This document shows positions 1 to 11,570 of a stretch of DNA of 64,000 nt, piece by piece. This DNA comes from Flaccisagitta enflata (lineage: Eukaryota; Chaetognatha; Sagittoidea; Aphragmophora). The translations under genes and the position numbers were made by a program. The first letter of the stretch is position 1; every line of letters begins with the position of its first letter. A model generated the notes under the pieces. That model was not told the DNA's origin. It made no database searches and saw nothing but the letters and a program-made list of their open reading frames with translations. The DNA lies in contig OZ231127.1 in the NCBI GenBank assembly GCA_965153355.1, positions 12,834,001-12,898,000 on the forward strand, read 5' to 3'.

Positions 1-40
1 TTCAATTTGCGCGCGACAATAACACAAATCTAAAACGGGT

Positions 41-240
41 TTATCCCTGGAGATCCGTTACCGCCAGGCCTGTATATTGTTCTATATTCCCCCCCCCCCC
101 GTGGGGGGGGAAATAATCAAAGAGTTTGGAGATGGGGAAAAAATGCAAGGGGGAAAAAAAAGAAAAAAAGAAAATTTGGGGAAAATAAAACTTTTGGCAG
201 TACCAAATCATTAAAAATGATTTGTAAAACACAATATAAC
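41..240 (+). repeat. D-type repeat with C-run/G-run hairpin
   Basis: A run of C followed by a run of G (about 91-110) can form a hairpin, followed by a TTTGGAGATGGGGAA-like stretch and a conserved tail ending near TTTTGGCAGTACCAAATCA. The same tail occurs inverted at 8200-8300, and the C/G-run head recurs at 42345-42440 and 3035-3050. This is a dispersed repeat with no coding capacity. The 63-codon open frame here is incidental. Confidence 0.6.
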
Positions 241-1019
241 ACTATTCAAACCTTAAAAACACTGTTTTATTGACATATGGGAAGAAAATCATAGATTTTA
301 CATGATTGCGACGGGGGAGAGCAGATATGGGACGCCAACCGACAAGCTAATCGCCGAACAAAGATCAAATCGAACGAACAGAACCCACTTCACCAGTCAT
401 TATAACGTCAAAACTCATGGATTCCACAGGCGGGTGCGGTTGTCTGACATGTAATCGCCTCACGTTTGACCTGATTGAATTTTTTGCTCTATTCCACGTC
501 ACTTGTCTTGAGATTCTCTGAAACATGACCTACCTACCGTTGACTCAGTAGTTCTTTATTTTTCTTATTTTCTTTTTTTTCTATTTTTGTAGATTTAGAA
601 AATATTTTAAACAATACTCAACAAATACGGATTGTCACAAAATTTGTCATCCATCACAATCTTGACGCCAAATTAAAGGATGACGGTAAAAAATAAGAGA
701 TCAAAGATGGAAAATGTGTAAATTGTGTATGCGAGAAACGAATCGAGATTATCACGGTATTTGTAAATATATCACAATAGGACGTCAAATTTATTGTCCA
801 TGGTAAGAAAGATCGAAAATGGCTAAAATATGTGGCACTTGTAGATACGGAATCGTCGAGAAAGCCACTGCCAAGAAAGCATATGTTCAACTTGGAAGTT
901 GGAACCAAAATGTAGTTGTAGTCTGATGTGCACGATTCAAACGCGATGTTAAATGTTTATAAACACTGGCTAAGAACGAGACACGGGATCCCCCAAAACA
1001 GTTTTAATTTCAATATCAA
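241..1019. other. No recognisable feature
   Basis: Non-repetitive, AT-rich sequence with no convincing exon, RNA gene or transposon end on either strand. Confidence 0.5.
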
Positions 1020-1330
1020 TAAGATTCAAGTCCGAAAGCCACCCAGCGAGACGGAAACACTGAGGGAAGTCTGACGCACGCGGCTCGTCCTCTGGACGTG
1101 GACCAACGTGTCCAATTCGCACACGGAATCGGAATCGGCCGGAGTGACCGTGGTGAAGGCGGAATTGGCACCCGTCGTGAAGGATGACAAGGATATGGCC
1201 GGAGTATTGTGGATTGCTAGGGTTGGTAGGGTTGGGGGGTTTTGCTCAAGTACAATCTCACATTTTTCATTAGAGTTACCAGGTGAGCGTTGTCCACATT
1301 TGGACCCACTGCCCCCCCCCATTACCCAAA
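1020..1330. other. GC-richer stretch, possible orphan exon
   Basis: This block is more GC-rich than its surroundings and open in one frame on each strand. On the minus strand a Ser/Thr-rich frame ends at a stop near 1026, and a CTAG acceptor-like site lies upstream of it. On the plus strand a frame starting at 1108 is open for about 100 codons. I recognise no domain in either, and coding status is undecided. Confidence 0.2.
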
Positions 1331-1339
1331 ACTTACCCA

Positions 1340-1660
1340 GTCATTTTCAACCCTGCTCATGTCCACCCGCACGCGATTTGGGTGGCCGACGTACGGCCAA
1401 GACTCTGCAATGATCTTCATTCATGAGTGCAGCCAAGCAACTACCTGAAGTGCCTTTTTGTCCGTGACGGAATACCATTCCGACGCGGACTATAATTCGA
1501 GGCGGATGGGTGTCGTCGTTGTTGTTGTCGTCCTCTTCCACACTTATAAAAATAGCCAACTTTTGAACGCCTTGACCGATTTGCTTCATATTTGGAGGGA
1601 AGTTGTACTAGGGTAAGCGGCTCTGCAGCATATGCATATATTAAGATCAGACCCTCCCAA
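1340..1660. other. B-type end fragment, then featureless sequence
   Basis: A CCACCCGCACGCGA segment near 1363-1376, followed by a GGTGGCCG-like stretch, resembles one end of the B-type elements described elsewhere. Nothing else is recognisable up to 1660. Confidence 0.35.
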
Positions 1661-2115
1661 CCAGCCCTACCAGTATACCAACCAAAAAGTGAAAAACGTG
1701 CATAACTTTGGCATTTTTCAACCAATTTGGTTGAAACTAGGTATAAAGTCTCGAAATGGAAGGACTCAACATATGTATTTGATTTGTTAAGATTTTATCA
1801 TGCTAACCAGCCAAACAAGCCTACCACCCAACCAGCCTACCAACTTAAAAGTGAAAAACCTGCATAACTTTGGCATTTTTTAACCGATTTGGTTGAAACT
1901 TAGTATTTAGTCTCTAAATGGAAAGACTCAACATATGAATTTGATTCATAAAGATTTTAGCATGCCAACCGGCCTACCACCCAACCAGCCTACCACTTTA
2001 AAAGTGATAAATGTGCATAACTTGAACAATTTTCAACCAATTTGGTTAAAACTTGGTGTGTAGTACGTCTGTCAGAGTGCCCAAAATGAAATGACTAAAC
2101 ATATGTATGTGACCA
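1660..2115. repeat. Three diverged ~160-bp tandem units
   Basis: The motif GTGCATAACTTTGGCATTTT and the following TTGGTTGAAACT segment recur at about 1700, 1860 and 2015. Each is preceded by a run of CCAACCAGCCTACCA-like sequence. Units are diverged and noncoding. Confidence 0.65.
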
Positions 2116-2139
2116 AAGCAGCTTATCTCTCAACCACCC

Positions 2140-2345
2140 CTTTGACAACGCCGTTCAACAACGCCGTTCAACAAAGCCACTCAACAACGCCATTCAACAA
2201 TGCCGTTCAATAACGCCATTTGACAACGCCGTACAACAATGCCGTTTGGCAACGCCGTTTGACAACGTCGTTTGACAACGTTTTTCATTGCCGTTTGATA
2301 ACACCGTTTGACAATGCCGTTTGACAACGCTGTTAGACAAAGCTG
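2140..2345. repeat. ~13-bp tandem repeat (ACAACGCCGTTTG-like)
   Basis: About fifteen imperfect copies of a 12-13 bp unit built on CAACGCCGTT. The open frame reading through it on the minus strand is a by-product of the repetition. Confidence 0.7.
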
Positions 2346-2509
2346 CTTGACTCCAGTTGCGGACCCATACTCTTTTAAGATTTTTTTATATAGAAATGTA
2401 TTTGTATCAAATCTCTTTTGAGTATTGAGATTAACAAATTCCAAATGATTTGGGTCACAAGCGACACTTCGTGTCAACGTAAATATGGAACCAGGGGTGT
2501 ATATGCCTT

Positions 2510-3060
2510 ATATGGTTGCACAACCTTTAAATTCTTTCCCCCCTGGTCCTTCGATTTTCTTCTCCACGGGGCCGAACTACATTTGATTTTCTTCCCCCTA
2601 TACCCCCTATATAGTAATATTTTGGTTTAAATAGTATAAAAAAGTGTTGTGATGACTAAATATTACATTTTAGAACTGTCAAAAGTGGGAAAAAATGAAT
2701 GATTCTCTGCACGATTTTGTTTTATTTTCCGAATCCTCCGCCAGAGCGAATTTAATCTGAATAGCTTCGGGCCGTGATACATAAAACCCAGCCAACCCTT
2801 AGCCCTAACGCTAACCCTGTCCCTAACCCTAAAACTATCTCCAGCCCTAACATGAAACCCACCCCTAACCCTAATTTAAAAAACCGCTTAAAAAGTCTTA
2901 TAAACAAAAGATCACAGATGATCGTACAATTGTACCCAAAAGGGTAATATCTTCTATGTTTTTCCTTTTTTGTTTTTTCTACCCTTTGATTTTCTTCCCC
3001 ATTTTCCAATCCTTTGATTTTACTCCCCTCTGCCGGGGGGGGGGGGGAAATATGCAACTA
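2510..3060. repeat. D-type repeat fragments around telomere-like CCCTAA repeats
   Basis: Two TTTGATTTTCTTCCCC segments (about 2545-2605 and 2985-3035) and a C/G-run hairpin near 3030-3050 match the D-type repeats at 41-240 and 8070-8300. Between them, 2795-2880 contains several degenerate CCCTAA units (CCCTAACGCTAACC and similar), an interstitial telomere-like tract. Noncoding. Confidence 0.6.
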
Positions 3061-3084
3061 TATACAAAAAAAGATAGCAGGTGA

Positions 3085-3130
3085 AAAGGACCAGCAAGGC
3101 CGGATACACGACCATACCAGTTGCGGAATG
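3085..3130. repeat. B-type element end fragment
   Basis: The segment AAGGCCGGATACACG matches the conserved outer end of B-type elements (AAGGCTGGATACACGGCTAC elsewhere), here truncated. Confidence 0.5.
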
Positions 3131-3479
3131 CTTTAAGATATGTACTATCTTGGTCAAATTAAGAGTCCGCCACGTTTTCTTACATTGTGGCCAGATTATT
3201 CAAAAAATATTAGAAAAATTGGTGACCATTAGGAAAGCCTGCAAAATGCGACGAATGCCACCAAGCAGACTTTGTAGCTCAATTTGTTTAGATTTTACAG
3301 CAGAAAGAGTAAAATGATTCATTTTGATTTTTATGAAAATTATTGATTTCCGTTTGAAATTTAGCAGCTTCTTTTGACATTTTCTATACATAGAAATTAT
3401 TGAAATATAGAAAAATTGGTGACCATTGTAAAGAGCTTCAAAAAGCTTTCATTTGCCACTGCAGAAGTTAATTGCAGTC

Positions 3480-5250
3480 CCCGGGATTGGGAACATAATT
3501 TGAATGCCATCGCGTAAACGCGACCTTTTCGAGAAGATACAAGACAAAATCAATTTCTAAAAAAACGAAAATCTGAAAAAACTTCATAAAGTTTTTTTTT
3601 AATTTAAAAAAAATTTCAAAAAAATTTCAAAAAAATTTCAAAAACAATTCAAAAATTTTTCAAAAATTTTTCAAAAATTTTTCAAAAATTTTCAAAAATT
3701 TCAAATTTGAAGATGATGACAGAAGAAGAAGATGATGACAGTAGTTGAAGATGATGACAGAAGCTGAAGATGATGACAGTAGTTGAAGATGATGATGACA
3801 GTAGTTGAAGATGATGACAGTAGTTGAAGATGAAGACAGTAGTTGAAGATGAAGACAGAAGCTAAAGATGAAGACAGTAGTTGAAGATGATGGTTATAGT
3901 TGAAGATGATGACAGTAGTTGAAGATGATGACTGAAGTAGAAGAAGATGATGACAGTAGTTGAAGATGATGACAGTAGTTGAAGATGATGACAGTAGTTG
4001 AAGATGATTACAGTAGTTGAAGATGATGACAGTAGTTGAAGATGATGACAGTAGTTGAAGATGATGACAGTAGTTGAAGATGATGACAGTAGTTGAAGAT
4101 GATGACAGTAGTTGAAGATGATGACAGTAGTTGAGGATGATGACAGTAGTTGAGGATGATGACAGTAGTTGAGGATGATGACAGTAGTTGAGGATGATGA
4201 CAGTAGTTGAGGATGATGACAGTAGTTGAGGATGATGACAGTAGTTGAGGATGATGACAGTAGTTGAGGATGATGACAGTAGTTGAAGATGAATCTTGAA
4301 ATCAATGATGACAAACCTAAATAAAAAACAGAATGTAATGAATGAGCAAGTAAAATATTCATCAACTCCAATCCTCTATATAAATCGCCGGAGTACTAGT
4401 AACATATCTACATACATAAATAAGCTAATATCTCATACACCAGACCTCAGAATTAATTCGAATTTTGCAGGAGTTGTTCATCTAATACCCTTTACATGTA
4501 TACCAAATAAAAAATCACATAGTTTTTTACTACCCTCTACCTATGTAAATTGTTGTCCTAGTAACATATTACTACATAAATAAGCTAATATCTCATACAC
4601 CCGTGACCTCAGAAATACAATTTGAATTTTGCAGGGTTGTTCATCTAGTACCCTTTACTTGTATACCAAATAAAAAAAAATTCACATAGTTTTACTACCC
4701 TCTACCTATGTGGCTTTGCAACAATTAATCCTATATAAACTCACAGCAATTAATCAAAAGGAAACAGAAATTGAACAAAATTTGGAAAAGATATGGACAT
4801 TTATATAGTGAAAGCTTCCATTACATACACATACATACCTGATCTGTGGTCTTTTGAAACACTATCAAAATTCCTTAGGCATATACTTTTTACTAAATGT
4901 GTCATATTTTCCTATCTTAAAAAATAGATATCTTAATATTTTATTTAGAAATAATGAATATTTTAGGGAAAGGGTGTTGTTAGAGCTGTCTTCTGTCATT
5001 CATCGTAACCATCGCCTGAGTCCAAAAGTAAAATATTACTACAAAAATAATAGGCAAAGGGTAGTAAAAGTTTATGAATTTTTCTGAAAATTGGCACACA
5101 AGCTCCCATTGACATAAAATTAACACTGGTAAAGTTTCATGAACTTCTGAGGCCTGGTTCAGAAGATATGAGAGGGTTTGACACAGAGTAACAGACAACG
5201 CATCACTGCTATCACAAAGTCACCTACGAAAACTGTTCGTCGGGGACAAA
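3480..5250 (-). mobile_element. Hairpin-bounded element with 19-bp satellite core, copy 1
   Basis: One end carries TCGCGT-AA-ACGCGA (about 3511-3524). The other carries a GACGAACAG..TTTTCGTA hairpin next to GTCGGGGAC (about 5224-5250). Inside are an A/T-rich CAAAAATTTT stretch (3560-3715), a GATGATGACAGTAGTTGAA array (3717-4290, 19 bp per unit), and diverged ~180-bp units containing CCTGCAAAATTC and GTAGTAATA-like motifs. The same order occurs inverted at 61109-63490. No transposase is visible. Class unknown. Confidence 0.6.
3717..4290. repeat. 19-bp satellite (GATGATGACAGTAGTTGAA)n
   Basis: About 30 head-to-tail copies of a 19-bp unit. Early units vary (AGAAGC for AGTAGT, GAAGAC for GATGAC) and later ones are homogenised, with a block of GAGGATGATGAC units at 4130-4270. 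Because 57 bp equals three units, the array reads open on both strands; the resulting His/Ser/Leu-rich frame is not a gene. Confidence 0.9.
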
Positions 5251-5478
5251 AATCACTATGCAAGCAATATATAGTGCCAAAATACGCTAAAATAAACTAC
5301 TGTAAGATACAGGTTTTTCTGATCAATATTCAAGCTTTAAGAAGTTAATTCAATTGCGAGGACTCTTATTTGACCAAGATAGTATTGAGATGAAAAGAGA
5401 CGGAAGGCAAAAGCGAGCAAGAAGTTTCAGTGAAATATGTGAATGCCGCATGACCAATAGCGATGCTTTTTCACATAC

Positions 5479-8400
5479 CCGCGCCACATGCAGAAGTCCT
5501 CCAAGATGTCCAACACTCTTGTCATTTGACTGAAAATCAGCACACGGTCGCCTGAAATGATTAAGAGGCAATGTCCATAAGGATGATCTGCAGATCTGAG
5601 GTAGTTGCCAAATGAAATGATATCGCTGTCATCACATTCCCATACAGACGTTGGCCCATACTGCGTACAGCACGTTAATTCGTCAATCTTCTGACTTTAG
5701 GTTTCCTTCCCTTAATCCCAGTCGAAATCACAATCACTTGATAATTCATTAAATCGACGCTACCGTCTAAACGCGCGGCTTCAATCCTCACCATCTTTTT
5801 GCAGCTTGGGCAGGAGTTTGTCGAGCAGCACCATTTTGCCGCTGTTGTCTACAAGATGTTTGTCGGTGGTGTATGGCGGTCCCGGTTCGGCGCCGTCGAA
5901 CAAATAAGGATGATTGCAACATTTGCGAAGCTGCATCAAAATGTTCAACAGGCGAAGTTTGTCAGACTTTCCGGCGTTGTTCACCACGTCGATATCCTTC
6001 ATCAAAATACGAGTATACCTGAGGGGAGGAAGAGGTAAGGGGTATGAAGCGAAGGAAGAACAGAGTGAGAGTGTGAGTGCACAAAGACACACACAAATAC
6101 GCACACAACAAACATGCGCACACACACACGCACGCACACAGCATAAACCACAATACATCATACACACCATCCGTAACACACCATGCACAACACAAACACA
6201 TCCACAACACGCACATCCCACAAACACATACCACCCACACAACCACATACAAGCACCAACACACACAAAACGCATCGAACACAACACACACACTACACAC
6301 ACACACACACATCCAAAACACACAAACATCCGCCGCAACACACACATCCACCACACACGTACACATCCACCACACACGTACACATCCACCACACACCCAC
6401 ATCCACCACACACACACCCACATCCACCACACACACACCCACATCCACCACACACACACCCACATCCACCACACACACACCCACATCCACCACACACACA
6501 CAAACATCCACCACACACACACAAACATCCACCACACACACACAAACATCCACCACACACACCCAAACATCCACCACACACACCCACATCCACCACACAC
6601 ACTTCCACATCCACCACACACACTTCCACATCCACCACACACACACCCACATCCACCACACACACACCCACATCCACCACACACACACCCACATCCACTA
6701 TTCCCACACAGAGCTCTCACCATTCTCTTTGCATTCTTGAGAGTCCGATGAAAATCTTCAACTCCTTCTTGGGCAGAAGATTCTTTTCCACGTCGATTTT
6801 GAGACGACGGAGAAGGAAAGGTTTGAGAATCGCGTGAAGACGAGTGATCAAACCCTAGAAAGTTATTAAAGAAAGTAACGAGTATAACTGTTCGTCGATG
6901 TCAGAAGCAAAAACCTGCACGAGAGACAGAAGTAGATCCTATGAACGAATAATGATGACGATTGAGGAAAAGAATGATTGAATGAATTAGTGAATAAACG
7001 AATGAACGACTAAATGAAGGAATGAATGAATGAATAGAGAAAACCAAAAAACTGGAACAAACGTCAAACATGAACTACGCCGCCGCGAAAAAGATTACGT
7101 CATCAGTTCCGGAGACGGTGCTGTTGGTGTTGAACCACGCGTCGAAGTCGTCGGAAGACCCAAACACTTCCGGCAGCAGGAAGTTGAGAAGCGCCCAAAG
7201 CTCGTGAAGGTTGTTCTGCAGAGGTGTTCCCGTCAACAACAATCGGTTCGTCGACTTGAATTCGCGAACGATTTCAGACAATTTGGATTTCTGGACAGGG
7301 AAGAGAGAATAGAAGATACATGAACTATCGGTAACGCCAGAGAAACTTGGGAAGCAATGTGTGAATGTGGATGGACGTGTTTGCTGGCACAGCTTAATTG
7401 CATTACACTACTTGCTTACTGACAAAACATCGAAAATAAAAAAAGCGTTGCTGCGTTTCACTTTCAGACTATAAGTTTTCAGACTATAAGTTTAATAGCA
7501 AGAACCCATGGGGTCTATCAAGCGATAGAGCGACAGAACTTCTTAATAATGAATACATCCTATTTGCAAACCACCACTTAGCGGGCAAAACCACAGCTGA
7601 AGCAAGAATTAAGCCAATCATTCTGTAACACGTTTCTTTCTTACTTCGTTCTTGATTCTGTGAGCTTCATCGATGATGAGATAACGCCAATTGAATTTCT
7701 TAAAAACGGCCTTTTCCTTGAGGACCATTTCATAGGAAGAAATGAGGACGTCCCAATGGCCAGGCATGATTGTGTCCCGAATCAGCTCGGCACGGGCATC
7801 CTTGAGGAAACAAAAGAAATCAAAATATCGAAGGAGATGACGAGCAAGATTGAAAAGTTTACATTTCGTATATGATGAAAGACAATGTAAATCGCGTTCC
7901 AAGAAACAATACATGATAAAACTGACCTTGTCCCCGATAAGCACGACAGCTCGAAGCGTGGGACACCAGCGAATGAATTCGTTGCGCCAATTGTTCAACG
8001 TGGACTTGGGTACGATCACCAAATGAGGACCTGAAAATTGACCAAAATCAGGGGTGTATAAAATTGAGTCGCTTTTGAGTCCCCCCCAGCCCCGCCTTTG
8101 GTTTTTTGGTTTTCTTTCCCGCGATGCATTGCGTCACGTTTTAAAAAAGCAAAAAAAAGATAGTTAAAGTTTTAATAGTGTTAAAATTGTCTTTTACTAA
8201 TCAGCTTTTATGATTTGGTACTGCCAAAAGCTATATTTTCCCCAAATCTTCTCTTTTTTCCCCCTTTGATTTTCTTCCCTATCTCCAAATCCTTAGATTT
8301 GAAAATCGCATTACGGTATCTTGAACTGAAAAGGCCGGTCGGTCGACCGCGGTCTTGCGTCACTTAATCGAAGATCATTCCTCCAAGTGAGTCTATTGCT

Positions 8401-8692
8401 CAATCCCACTACACCGGCCGGTCAATCACGTTTTCTATCAGCCCTTTTGTCATCCCATCATTCAAACACCGGTCGCGCCAATAAAGAGACCTTTTACCAC
8501 TCACCGGCCGTGTTGCGATAATGCTTCATATAACCAAGTAAAGAGATGGTTTGCAGAGTTTTCCCCAGACCCATCTCGTCGGCCAAGATCCCGTTGATGC
8601 CGTTTTCGTAGAGAGAGATCATCCAATTGAGACCGCGAATTTGGTAATCACGCATCGTCCCGCTTTCGATGTAAAACGGAGACTCGTCGAAT
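5479..8692 (-). CDS. ISWI: ISWI-family chromatin-remodelling ATPase (SMARCA5/SNF2H type), internal exons
   Basis: Motor subunit of ISWI nucleosome-sliding complexes, acting in the nucleus. Seven exons on the minus strand have GT-AG borders: 8692-8505, 8030-7927, 7800-7645, 7290-7099, 6854-6721, 6018-5792, 5551-5479. Joined, they keep one frame for about 357 residues and match the ISWI ATPase almost without gaps. Visible motifs in order: [10 protein letters not shown], then Walker A DEMGLGKT (exon 1); VPKSTLNNW (exon 2); Walker [10 protein letters not shown] (exon 3); TGTPLQNN (exon 4); [13 protein letters not shown] (exon 5); [19 protein letters not shown] (exon 6); [18 protein letters not shown] (exon 7). 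The N-terminus before the ATPase, the rest of helicase lobe 2 and the HAND-SANT-SLIDE part were not found. Flanking exons may lie outside the window or beyond long repeat-filled introns. CHD or SNF2L paralogues are less likely given the [10 protein letters not shown] signature. Confidence 0.95.
6065..6715. repeat. Intronic ~21-bp CA-rich minisatellite in ISWI
   Basis: The intron between ISWI exons 6854-6721 and 6018-5792 is filled by CA-rich sequence that becomes a regular ~21-bp unit (CACACACACCCACATCCAC) from about 6340. The array ends only about 15 bp from the splice donor at 6720. The unit length is a multiple of three, so frames stay open on both strands and produce Thr/His- or Cys/Val-rich pseudo-proteins. 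Confidence 0.9.
8070..8300 (-). repeat. D-type repeat in ISWI intron
   Basis: Inverted relative to 41-240: it shares TTTGGTACTGCCAAAAGC, TTTTCCCCAAATCTT and CCCTATCTCCAAATCC segments. It lies in the intron between ISWI exons 8692-8505 and 8030-7927. Confidence 0.7.
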
Positions 8693-8734
8693 CTGATCGA
8701 TACAACAACGAGGAAACATTCATGTCAACTACGT

Positions 8735-11305
8735 TTTTTCAAGCACTGTCGTACTTGGATATCACAACTGGTCAGCATTTTTTCTTTTGATACTTGATGT
8801 ACTGAGCCTAAAATACAAATTTCATCATCTTAGCTTGTTAAATCCCTTCGCCGAAATCCATTTATCTATCACTACTCCAAGGTGGTTGTGGTGAAAGTGT
8901 TGAAATTTGATCACTTTGGGCTCAAAATCGGGCCACTTTAGTTTTGAAATTTGACCCCAAATCCATGAGATTATGAAACTGAGCTCAAGAGCTAACCTAG
9001 TGGTGCAATCCGCATGTTGCTATTGTTTTTTAGTTGATTTGAGAGCATTTAAAGATAAAGGTATGAGGGCTTTTACCAGATGAATTTGTAACAATTTTGA
9101 CATTTTTTTATCATATTTTGATATATCTCCGCTTTGGATAGACAAATTTAGATGAAATTGGTATCAAATTAAGAGTTTTTGATGCTCTAATTGAATCTGG
9201 TAAAATTTTTGATCAATATGACCCTCAAAATTTTTGGGAGACTCTAGAAGCAGGTGCTAAAAAGTGAATTTTTTCGTCATTTTGGCTACTTTGGTCAAAA
9301 CATTCGGGCACTTCTGAGATAGAAAAAGACAAAATCCATGAGCAAATTAAACTGTAGTGCAAGATGTAATCAATGGTGCACTCGCCATGTCGACATGTTA
9401 AAGCATATAGATTTGGCACAGCTTAAAAGATCAGTGGGTATGACAAAATATCATTTTTTGGTAATTTTGGTCATTTTGGGCTCAAACTTGGGCTACTTCA
9501 CTTTATAAATTTGACCCAAAATCCATGAGATTATAAAACTAGAGCTCTTGAGCTAACCAGTGGTGCAATCTGCAAGTTGCTATTGTTTTTTGTTAAGATT
9601 TGAGAGCATTTCAAAGATGGAAGGGTATGAGGGTTATTTTACCATATGAATTTGTGTAATAATTCACGCTTTTACAATTTTTGATATATCTCCGCATTGG
9701 ATGATACATTTAGATGAAATTGGTGACCAAATTGAAGAGTTTTTGATGCTCAGGCTGAATCTGTCAAAATTTTTGATCAATATGACCCTCAAAAATTTTG
9801 GGAGACTCTAGAAGCAGGTGCTAACAGGTCGCCCAAGGGCAAGATGTGGTCAGCGATACCCGTTGCCCTGCTTTGCATGATTGTCAAATGGAGTTAGAGA
9901 AAGCAAGGCAGCGGCCCCGAAGGGAACAAACCTCTGTAGAATACAGGGGATTCTCTTTAAATTGTCCATCTGTCCATCCGTCCGTCTGTTCATCCATCCG
10001 GCCCACTTGTGTTCTCAGGTCTGAAATCTGCAGCCAGGCCTGAAATCACCCTCCCATAACATGAAACCCTGTCCTCTCGACCTTGAATCTGAGCAGGCAG
10101 ATGTCAGGCCTTAGAGGGCAGATTCAAGGCCTGAGAGGGCAAATTCAAGGCCTGAGAGGACCAATTTCAGGGCCTGGGAGGGCAGATCTCAGGCCTAAGA
10201 GGGCAGATTTCAGACCTGAGAGGGCCTGGGGGACAAACGGAAGGACGAATGGACGAACGAACGGACAGACGAATAAAAGTCCCCCTGTGTTCTTCAGGGC
10301 TTTGTCCCCTTTGGGGCCGCTGCCCAAAAAGTGAATTTTTTTCGCCATTTTGGCCACTTTCGTCAAAATATTCGGGCACTTCCGAGATAGAAAAAAGACA
10401 AAAAATCCATGAGCAAATTAAATTACAGTACAAGATCTAACCAATGGTGCAATTGCCATATCAATATGTTAAAGTATATAGATTTGGGAGAGCTTCAAAG
10501 ATCAGTTGGTTAGATCTTTGAACTGTGAAGCCGAATTGGGGACCGCTGCACTATGAAACGAATGTGCTGTGGCGACAATTACGGTGAACATAAGTGGAAA
10601 CAGCAATGGCGATAGCCGCGGCGACACCAAAACACCGATGATATTGGAACCATATATCAATAATGACAATGACACGATAACAACAGACAACAACAAAATA
10701 GGCGATATCAGCAACAACGACAATGACAACAACAATGACAACATCATATTATTGGAATTGTTTTGGGACTATTAGGATCTAAAAACAAACTAAAATCTAT
10801 CAACTTGTGAATACGTGAAGAAATCAAACACTATCTTATGTTTAAGGTTTTTGTAGACTAATAGCAACTATTTGCTCTTGGACCTCTTAGTCTGTGTTGC
10901 TACATATTATATTATATTATATTATATTATATTATATTATATTATGAATGAATTAATGATAAAATAACCTTCACACCCTTCCATCTTTGAAGAGCTCTCA
11001 AATCTTAACAAAAAATGATAGCAATATGCGGATTGCACCACTGGCTACCTCTTGAGCTCTAGTTTCATAATCTCATGGATTTCAGGTCAAATTTCAAAAG
11101 CGAAGTGGCCCCATTTTGAGCCCAAAGTGACAAAATTTCAACATTTTCACCACAACCACCTTGGAGAAGTGATGAATAAAGGGATTTCGACAAAGGGTTT
11201 TATCAAGCTAAGATGATGAAAATTGTATTTTAGGCTCAGTACATCATGTATCAAAATAGAAAAGGCTGACAAGTAGCGATATCCGAGTATTACAGTGCTT
11301 AAAGA
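8735..11305. mobile_element. 2.6-kb foldback element upstream of the ISWI ATPase exons
   Basis: Inverted arms at about 8735-9080 and 10970-11305 share, in opposite orientation, AAGCACTG-TACT-GGATATC, TACATCATGTAT-like, GAGCCTAAAATACAA and CCAAGGTGGTTGTGGTGAAA segments. Between them are a second partial copy of the arm sequence (9460-9824, continuing 10326-10510), an A-type element inserted at 9825-10325, and an ATATT pentanucleotide run (10895-10945). No transposase is seen. The left arm begins about 40 bp upstream of an ISWI exon, so the element probably sits in an ISWI intron. Confidence 0.7.
9825..10325. mobile_element. A-type hairpin-headed satellite element, borders defined by an empty site
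   Basis: Starts CAGGTCGCCCAAGGGC (hairpin GCCC-AA-GGGC), then GTGGTCAGCGATACCCG, GCCCTGC, GGCAGCGGCCCCGAAGGG, a GTCCATCTGTCC tract and an array of ~21-bp GGGCAGATTCAAGGCCTGAGA units (10085-10225). It ends with the inverted head: CCCCCTGTG, CCCC-TTT-GGGG and GCCGCTGCCC. The related sequence at 9251-9270 (GGTGCTAAAAAGTGAA) lacks the insertion; here the same site is split at GTGCTAA / AAAAAGTGAA. Flanking duplication is at most a few A residues. Confidence 0.8.
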
Positions 11306-11312
11306 AACGTAT

Positions 11313-11570
11313 TCCCCATATGTGTGAAAGCATAGGTCATCGACCCCTTCGGGGCCGCTGCCCAAAAGGGCTGATCTCAGGATTGAGAGAGCTGATTTCA
11401 GGCATGTGAGGGCTGATTTCAGGCCAATTAGGGGACTGAGTTCAGACCTGTGCGGAGGCTGATTTCAGGCCTCGGGCCTCAGGGGAGATGGATGGACGGA
11501 TGTAAGGATTGATCGAAATTCAACCCTCTGTACTACATTGCGTCGGCCCACCGCCGATTAGTCGCAACAG
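11313..11570. mobile_element. A-type element, partial
   Basis: One head is clear: CCATATGTGTGAAAGCATAGG, then CCCC-TTC-GGGG and GCCGCTGCCC (11313-11356). Then about five diverged GCTGATTTCAGGC(CT) units follow (11370-11480). The other head is degenerate. Confidence 0.6.

Noticed and set aside
1108-1413. Plus-strand 101-codon frame as a gene
   Set aside because: No domain, the C-terminal half runs into a C-run and a B-type end, and a minus-strand frame is equally open. Kept only as a low-confidence region.
3862-4371. 169-codon His/Ser/Leu-rich frame, mirrored at 61754-62276
   Set aside because: Produced by the 19-bp satellite, which reads open because three units make 57 bp. The peptide repeats with a 19-residue period that simply follows the DNA.
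5962-6837. Long open frames on both strands (up to about 300 codons) in CA-rich sequence
   Set aside because: They arise from a repeat whose unit is a multiple of three. The real coding sequence here is the ISWI exons flanking the array.
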